Shown here: positions 7,328 to 11,014 of the stretch, one piece after another
Position numbering within the stretch: position 1 is the stretch's first letter
How the letters are laid out: the number at the start of each line of letters is the position of its first letter
Assembly (NCBI GenBank): GCA_043778315.1
Contig: JAYWGJ010000012.1
Location: 1 to 11,014, forward strand
Length of the DNA stretch: 11,014 nucleotides
Source of the DNA: JBEEMU01 sp043778315
GTDB lineage: Bacteria; Bacteroidota; Bacteroidia; Chitinophagales; Saprospiraceae
Direction of reading: 5' to 3'
Program-made: the position numbers and the translations under genes
Notes under the pieces: model-generated
Database searches by the model: none
Seen by the model: the letters and a program-made list of their open reading frames with translations, nothing else
Told to the model about the DNA's origin: nothing

Positions 7328-7355
7328 TTGTGCAAACAAAATTGTGGAAACAAAA
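7328..7355. repeat. 14-bp tandem repeat upstream of the ccmE promoter
   Basis: TTGTGCAAACAAAA (7328-7341) is followed directly by TTGTGGAAACAAAA (7342-7355), one mismatch in 14. The second unit ends 16 bases before the -7 element at 7372-7379. The array starts 7 bases after the fbp stop. A regulator site is possible given its position; a chance slippage duplication is the alternative. Confidence 0.6.
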
Positions 7356-7371
7356 TAACCAAAACATTTAT

Positions 7372-7379
7372 TACCTTTG
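7372..7379 (+). promoter_or_regulatory. -7 promoter element of ccmE (TACCTTTG)
   Basis: TACCTTTG is an exact TAnnTTTG match, 58 bases before the ccmE start. Its core is identical to the element at 1574-1581. No TTG is present at the usual -33 position. The nearest one, inside the tandem repeat (7342-7344), is too far away. Confidence 0.55.
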
Positions 7380-7437
7380 TGGTGTTATTAGTATTTGAAC
7401 ATTCACACTAGTTTTTTAATCATTTTTTAGTAAAATC

Positions 7438-7833
7438 ATGAAAAAATCACACCTCATAGGAATCGCAATTATCGCGATAGCGATAGCCGTTTTGTTTAGT
7501 ATCACAGGCGAAATGGGTACTTATGCCACTTTCAAAGACGCACAAGCCGACGTAGGCAGAAAAGTACAGGTAGTAAGTACGCTCAGTAAAGACAAAAACA
7601 TAGAGTATCAGCCCGAAAAAGATGCCAATGTTTTTTCTTTTTATGCCAAAGATAAGGACGGCAACGAGCGCAAAGTGATATTTAGAAAATCAAAACCGCA
7701 GGATTTTGAGCGCAGCGAGCAGATAGTTATCACGGGTGCTGCGAACGAAAAAGGCGAATTTTTGGCATCAGATATGCTACTGAAATGCCCGTCCAAATAC
7801 GAAAAAGAGCAATTGATAGTTGCGAGTAAGTAG
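7438..7833 (+). CDS. ccmE: CcmE-like heme chaperone, CxxxY type
   Basis: CcmE takes heme from the CcmABCD complex and hands it to the CcmF/H lyase during cytochrome c maturation, on the outer face of the inner membrane. The 131 residues fit the family. A single N-terminal membrane anchor spans about 5-22. An OB-fold beta-barrel domain follows (about 27-113), including the VVSTLSKDKNIEY, FSFYAKDKDGNERKVIFR and EQIVITGAANEKGEFLA segments. Then comes FLASDMLLKCPSKYEKE. In E. coli the heme-binding residue is the His of HxxxY; here the same place is CPSKY, Cys117 and Tyr121. This is the CxxxY variant known from Desulfovibrio and other lineages, so absence of His is a class trait, not damage. No other ccm gene is in the window. 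It has its own -7 element and converges on rnc across a bidirectional terminator. Confidence 0.88.
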   Translation: MKKSHLIGIAIIAIAIAVLFSITGEMGTYATFKDAQADVGRKVQVVSTLSKDKNIEYQPEKDANVFSFYAKDKDGNERKVIFRKSKPQDFERSEQIVITGAANEKGEFLASDMLLKCPSKYEKEQLIVASK

Positions 7834-7850
7834 TTTTTTCAGGTGTAAAT

Positions 7851-7888
7851 AAAAAGGTCAAATATCCGTATGGATATTTGACCTTTTT
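7851..7888. terminator. Bidirectional terminator between ccmE and rnc
   Basis: A perfect 17-bp stem (7851-7867 with 7872-7888) closes on the 4-nt loop GTAT. Six T end the plus-strand side and five A lie on the other, giving a T-run in both directions. It lies between the converging ends of ccmE and the acpP-fabF-rnc operon. Confidence 0.9.
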
Positions 7889-7914
7889 TGCTCTTACTAT
7901 TTGAAATAAAAATA

Positions 7915-8670
7915 TCAATCTTCGTCTTCTTCTGCTGCAAAAAGTTGCTGCGCGATGCGCAATGCTTTTTCGGAGGCGTGCTGCTCTGCCGCTTTTTTGG
8001 TGAAGTCTTCGGCGGTTGCTACTTGCTCGCCGCCTATCAATACGGCAACTCTAAACCTGTCGCGGTTGTCATATTTAAACCGTGCAAGTAGTTCGTAGCT
8101 GATGGTTTTGCGGTGTTTCTGGCAAAACTCCAATAGCTGCGATTTGTAATTATCGTCTAAGTCCTCGAGTTCTTGCACATCTAAATAATTGCGTAGAATA
8201 TCTTTGATGACAAATTTTTTGGTGTGAACATAGCCTGTGTCCAAATAAACCGCTCCAATCAAGGCTTCCAAAGCATTGCCGAGCATCATATTCGAAATCG
8301 ATTGTACGCCGCTTTCCGCCAAAAAAACATCTAAACCCATGCGGTCAGCAATATCGTTCATCGACTTTCGATTGACGATTTTAGAGCGCATTTTAGTCAA
8401 AAATCCTTCATCTTTATTCGCATATTTACAAAACAAATATTCGGCTACAATAGCACCCAAAATCGAGTCGCCCAAAAACTCCAAGCGTTCGTTCGACTCC
8501 GCAGCAATATAAACAGGCTCGACCGTCGCATTATTATTGCGGTGCGAAAAAGCCAATTTATAATAGCTGATATGTATAGGCACATAGCCCAACACACTGC
8601 TCAATCGACGCACAAAATGCTTGTCAGGTGAGACATAATAATTGTAAAAACGACGAAGCCGTTTAGTCAT
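7915..8670 (-). CDS. rnc: Ribonuclease III
   Basis: This enzyme cleaves double-stranded RNA, maturing rRNA precursors and processing structured mRNAs, as a Mg2+-dependent homodimer. Of 251 residues, about 17-165 are the RNase III domain and 172-245 the double-stranded-RNA-binding domain (SQLLEFCQKH, then FTKKAAEQHASEKAL). The signature ERLEFLGDSIL is at 61-71, giving Glu64 and Asp68 as equivalents of E. coli Glu41 and Asp45. The second acidic site reads GNALEALIGAVYLD (131-144): Glu135 matches E. coli Glu117, but Asn132 stands where E. coli has Asp114. The protein is about 25 residues longer than the E. coli enzyme, with an N-terminal basic extension (MTKRLRRFYNYY). It is the last gene of the acpP-fabF-rnc unit, starting 48 bases after fabF ends, and its tail is acidic (AAEEDED). 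Confidence 0.95.
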   Translation of the reverse strand: MTKRLRRFYNYYVSPDKHFVRRLSSVLGYVPIHISYYKLAFSHRNNNATVEPVYIAAESNERLEFLGDSILGAIVAEYLFCKYANKDEGFLTKMRSKIVNRKSMNDIADRMGLDVFLAESGVQSISNMMLGNALEALIGAVYLDTGYVHTKKFVIKDILRNYLDVQELEDLDDNYKSQLLEFCQKHRKTISYELLARFKYDNRDRFRVAVLIGGEQVATAEDFTKKAAEQHASEKALRIAQQLFAAEEDED

Positions 8671-8718
8671 TCCAATAAAATAAAAATGATGTAAAATTAG
8701 TACTTATTAAATAGGTGC

Positions 8719-9969
8719 TTAGGAAATTTTGCGGAAAATAACCGAAGCATTGTGTCCGCCAAAACCAAAAGTATTGCTTATCGCCGCGTTTACGGTACGA
8801 TGTTGCGCTTTATTGATAGTCAAGTTTAGTTTAGTATCAATAGCGGGGTCAGTTTCAAAATGATTGATTGTCGGCGGAATAGTGCTATGCTCCATTGCTA
8901 ATATAGTAGCGATAGCCTCAATCGCACCCGCCGCGCCGAGCAAATGCCCCGTCATCGACTTAGTAGAACTGATATTGAGTTTGTAGGCGTGTTCGCCAAA
9001 AACACGCATGATGCTTTTCAGCTCGCCTACGTCGCCGAGCGGCGTAGAAGTACCGTGAACATTGACATAATCAATCTCTTCGGCGCGCATACCTGCGTCC
9101 TCGAGCGCGAGATTCATCACTCGAGAAATACCATGCCCATCGGGGTGCGGCGCAGTCATGTGATACGCGTCGGCGGTCATTGCGCCGCCTACTATCTCAC
9201 AATAAATTTTCGCGCCACGCGCCACCGCGTGTTCGTATTCCTCCAATATCAAAATGCCACCGCCTTCGCCCAACACAAAACCATCGCGGTCTTTATCGAA
9301 CGGACGCGACGCGGTAGTATAATCGTCGTTGCGCTCCGACATTGCGCGCATAGCGTTAAAACCGCCCACGCCCGTTGTCGTTATCGCACTCTCCGAACCG
9401 CCGCTCACTATAATATCCGCCTTATTTAAGCGAATATAATTGAACGAGTCGATGAGCGCGTGAGATGCCGACGCACAAGCAGAAACGGTCGAGTAGTTGA
9501 TACCACCAAAACCATACTTAATAGAGATAAGCCCGGGCGCAATATCAATAATCATTTTGGGTATCAAAAACGGGTTGTGACGCGGCGTACCATCGCCTGT
9601 CGCAAAATCCGAAATTTCTTTTTCTAAGGTAGAAAGCCCACCTATACCCGCACCGAGCACTACTCCTACCCTATCTTTATTGATAAGGTCGAGGTCAAGT
9701 TTACTATCCAAAATAGCCTCGTGTGCAGCGTACATCGCAAATTGAACAAAAATATCCATTCTGCGTACTTCTTTTTTGTCGATAACGGTTTCGGGAACAA
9801 AGTCTTTCACCTCGCAAGCAAAGCGGGTTTTAAACTTAGACGCATCGAAACGCGTAATCGGCGCAGCACCACTGATGCCCGCAAACAACCCGTTTCGATA
9901 CGCCTCCACACTGTTACCGAGTGGCGTGACGGCTCCAAGTCCAGTTACAACAACTCGTTTGAACTCCAT
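8719..9969 (-). CDS. fabF: 3-oxoacyl-[acyl-carrier-protein] synthase II (KAS II)
   Basis: FabF condenses malonyl-ACP with a growing acyl-ACP, elongating fatty acids in the cytoplasm. In E. coli it is also the enzyme that adjusts membrane unsaturation with temperature. The 416 residues match the usual length (about 412). The Cys-His-His triad is intact: Cys165 in STVSACASASH (160-170), His305 in VNVHGTSTPLGD (302-313) and His342 in KSMTGHLLGAAGA (337-349). The N-terminal VVVTGLGAVTPLGN (6-19) and C-terminal NTFGFGGHNAS (399-409) are also in place. It follows acpP, its substrate carrier, by 39 bases on the same strand and comes before rnc, so the three are probably one operon. There is no Shine-Dalgarno sequence. 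The ATG at 9969 gives the standard N-terminus (MEFKRVVVTG). Confidence 0.97.
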   Translation of the reverse strand: MEFKRVVVTGLGAVTPLGNSVEAYRNGLFAGISGAAPITRFDASKFKTRFACEVKDFVPETVIDKKEVRRMDIFVQFAMYAAHEAILDSKLDLDLINKDRVGVVLGAGIGGLSTLEKEISDFATGDGTPRHNPFLIPKMIIDIAPGLISIKYGFGGINYSTVSACASASHALIDSFNYIRLNKADIIVSGGSESAITTTGVGGFNAMRAMSERNDDYTTASRPFDKDRDGFVLGEGGGILILEEYEHAVARGAKIYCEIVGGAMTADAYHMTAPHPDGHGISRVMNLALEDAGMRAEEIDYVNVHGTSTPLGDVGELKSIMRVFGEHAYKLNISSTKSMTGHLLGAAGAIEAIATILAMEHSTIPPTINHFETDPAIDTKLNLTINKAQHRTVNAAISNTFGFGGHNASVIFRKIS

Positions 9970-10008
9970 ATTGCTAAGAAAAAAAGATGACGCTGAATGA
10001 CACTAAGT

Positions 10009-10245
10009 TTACGCTAATTGCGACTCTACATAGCTAATAGCCTGACCAACGGTCTGTATGCCCTCCGCTTGTTCGTCTGGGATAGAAATACCAAATTCTT
10101 TTTCTAGCTCCATGATAAGCTCAACGGTGTCTAATGAATCCGCGCCTAAATCGTTGGTGAAGCTCGCTTCTGGAACCACCTCTGCTTCGTCAGCACCCAA
10201 TTTATCGACGATAATTTTTTTTACTCTATCCGCTAAAGATGACAT
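10009..10245 (-). CDS. acpP: Acyl carrier protein
   Basis: A small acidic four-helix protein of 78 residues that carries growing fatty-acyl chains on a 4'-phosphopantetheine arm. The attachment site is Ser37 in LGADSLDTVEL (33-43), the canonical DSL motif. Flanking features are also typical: the basic helix 1 MSSLADRVKKIIVDKLG, then FTNDLG before the site, then MELEKEFGISIPDEQAE and VGQAISYVESQ after it. It is the first gene of the acpP-fabF-rnc group on the minus strand, next to the condensing enzyme that uses it. The long A/T-rich leader suggests its own promoter in 10246-10463. Confidence 0.97.
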   Translation of the reverse strand: MSSLADRVKKIIVDKLGADEAEVVPEASFTNDLGADSLDTVELIMELEKEFGISIPDEQAEGIQTVGQAISYVESQLA

Positions 10246-10316
10246 AACTAATTGATTAATAATAGTTTAAAATAAATATTTTTGTATAAAATAACCTTGC
10301 GTAACGAATTACACTG

Positions 10317-10348
10317 CAAAGAACGGTATTTACTCGAGGTTTGCAAAA
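10317..10348 (-). promoter_or_regulatory. Candidate promoter of the acpP-fabF-rnc operon
   Basis: Read on the minus strand, TTTTG (10348-10344) is followed after 19 bases by GTTCTTTG (10324-10317). The spacing and the TTTG half of the -7 element fit the Bacteroidota promoter, but the TA of TAnnTTTG is replaced by GT. Transcription would start about 65 bases before the acpP ATG. The surrounding 10246-10463 gap otherwise holds AT-rich sequence, including the inverted repeat TTATAATT-C-AATTATAA (10400-10416), and no clear terminator for scpB. Confidence 0.35.
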
Positions 10349-10463
10349 CTTTTGGTCAAATATTTTTAAGATAATATATAATACTGTTGGTCGGGCTTGT
10401 TATAATTCAATTATAAATTATAATTATAATAAAAGAAAATATTGACGTAGTAAAAGTAAAATT

Positions 10464-11014
10464 TTAATTTACATCACTTACAATATCTGTTGCTGCGCCA
10501 ATTTCGTTATCCGAAACCGCAAAATCTTTTGGTCGCGGCAAATCCTCTAAGGAGTGAATGCCGAAATAATCCATAAATTTATTGGACGTGCCATAAAGTA
10601 GTGGTCTGCCAGGTGCGTCGGAGCGTCCTATGATAGATAACAATTCTTTTTCTAAGAGTTTTTGTACCGTATAATCGCAGTTCACGCCGCGTATTTGCTC
10701 CACTTCGGTCTTCGTAATTGGCTGCTTATACGCAATAACGGCGAGCGTTTCCAAAGCGGAAGTAGTGAGTTTTTTCTTCGCGCTCTGCTTCAAAAACGAG
10801 CCGATTGCGCCGTGGTACGCGCCTTTGCTCAAAAACCGTAAGCCACCCGAAATCTCCACGACTTCGAATGGATATTCGTCACCGCGATATTTTAGTAGCA
10901 GGTTCTCGACAGCCGCATCGAGCGCGAGAAACTCGATAGTCGTGTCCCACAAGGCTTCCAAAGCCACCTTGATTTCGATGGACGATACCGATTTTTCGGC
11001 AGCAAAAACAATCG
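10464..11014 (-). CDS. scpB: Segregation and condensation protein B (5' partial)
   Basis: ScpB joins SMC and the kleisin ScpA in the bacterial condensin that compacts and segregates the chromosome. The frame stays open past the GTG at 10967 to the right edge, and the extra residues (IVFAAEKSVSSIEIK, before the codon for VALEALW) read as a normal ScpB N-terminal helix. The true start is therefore outside the window and the GTG is internal. About 182 residues are visible: the first winged-helix region, then the diagnostic second one, LTTSALETLAVIAYKQPITK, EVEQIRGVN, LLEKELL and GRSDAPGRPLLYGTS, followed by FMDYFGIHSLEDLPRP. The C-terminus after that motif is short (about 21 residues). It lies on the same strand as acpP but 218 bases upstream of it, so it is probably a separate unit. 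Confidence 0.95.
   Translation of the reverse strand, partial: IVFAAEKSVSSIEIKVALEALWDTTIEFLALDAAVENLLLKYRGDEYPFEVVEISGGLRFLSKGAYHGAIGSFLKQSAKKKLTTSALETLAVIAYKQPITKTEVEQIRGVNCDYTVQKLLEKELLSIIGRSDAPGRPLLYGTSNKFMDYFGIHSLEDLPRPKDFAVSDNEIGAATDIVSDVN

Noticed and set aside
8944..9429. A 161-codon open frame opposite fabF
   Set aside because: It lies wholly antisense to a strongly supported gene, has no recognisable domain and reflects the codon use of fabF.
10400..10430. AT-only inverted repeats before scpB's end as a terminator
   Set aside because: The stem has no GC pairs and lies upstream of acpP rather than directly after a stop with a T-run in the right direction.
10465..10967. Treating GTG 10967 as the start of scpB
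   Set aside because: The frame continues upstream to the window edge with residues typical of the ScpB N-terminus, so the gene is partial and this Val is internal.

Overview
The window looks like a chromosomal segment of a Bacteroidota bacterium. Three things point there. The first protein ends in a type IX secretion (Por) sorting tail preceded by the LPVxLLSFTG-type segment common in this phylum. Several gene starts have the Bacteroidota -7 promoter element TAnnTTTG and no Shine-Dalgarno sequence. The acpP-fabF-rnc order is also common in the phylum. The genus cannot be fixed from the sequence alone.

Layout, left to right. (1) 1-1420, plus strand: the C-terminal part of a secreted cell-surface protein with SprB-like repeats and a type IX sorting tail, closed by a terminator. 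(2) 1421-1822: a gene-poor stretch with a -7 element, two hairpins and a strong intrinsic terminator (a candidate RNA of about 70 nt or a galK leader), then a duplicated 18-bp repeat just before galK. (3) 1823-2929, plus: galactokinase, with no other Leloir-pathway genes nearby. (4) 3066-4190, plus: a secreted GH73 glucosaminidase with two LysM-like modules. (5) A 16-bp perfect bidirectional hairpin separates it from a convergent PhoD-like metallophosphatase (4300-5802, minus). (6) 5803-6306: an AT-rich divergent intergenic region with one -7 element on each strand. (7) 6307-7320, plus: class I fructose-1,6-bisphosphatase. (8) 7438-7833, plus: a CcmE-type heme chaperone of the CxxxY class, with its own -7 element preceded by a 14-bp tandem repeat. 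(9) A 17-bp bidirectional hairpin ends ccmE and the convergent acpP-fabF-rnc operon (10245 down to 7915, minus). (10) 10464-11014, minus: scpB, running off the right edge.

Most genes are housekeeping: fatty-acid synthesis (AcpP carries the chain, FabF elongates it), RNA processing (RNase III), chromosome segregation (ScpB), gluconeogenesis (Fbp), galactose entry (GalK) and cytochrome c maturation (CcmE). The envelope side has the type IX cargo, the peptidoglycan hydrolase and the metallophosphatase. I see no mobile element, CRISPR array, tRNA, rRNA or defence-type cluster. The least explained signals are non-coding: the hairpin-terminator unit before galK, the 18-bp repeat pair, and the tandem repeat before ccmE.
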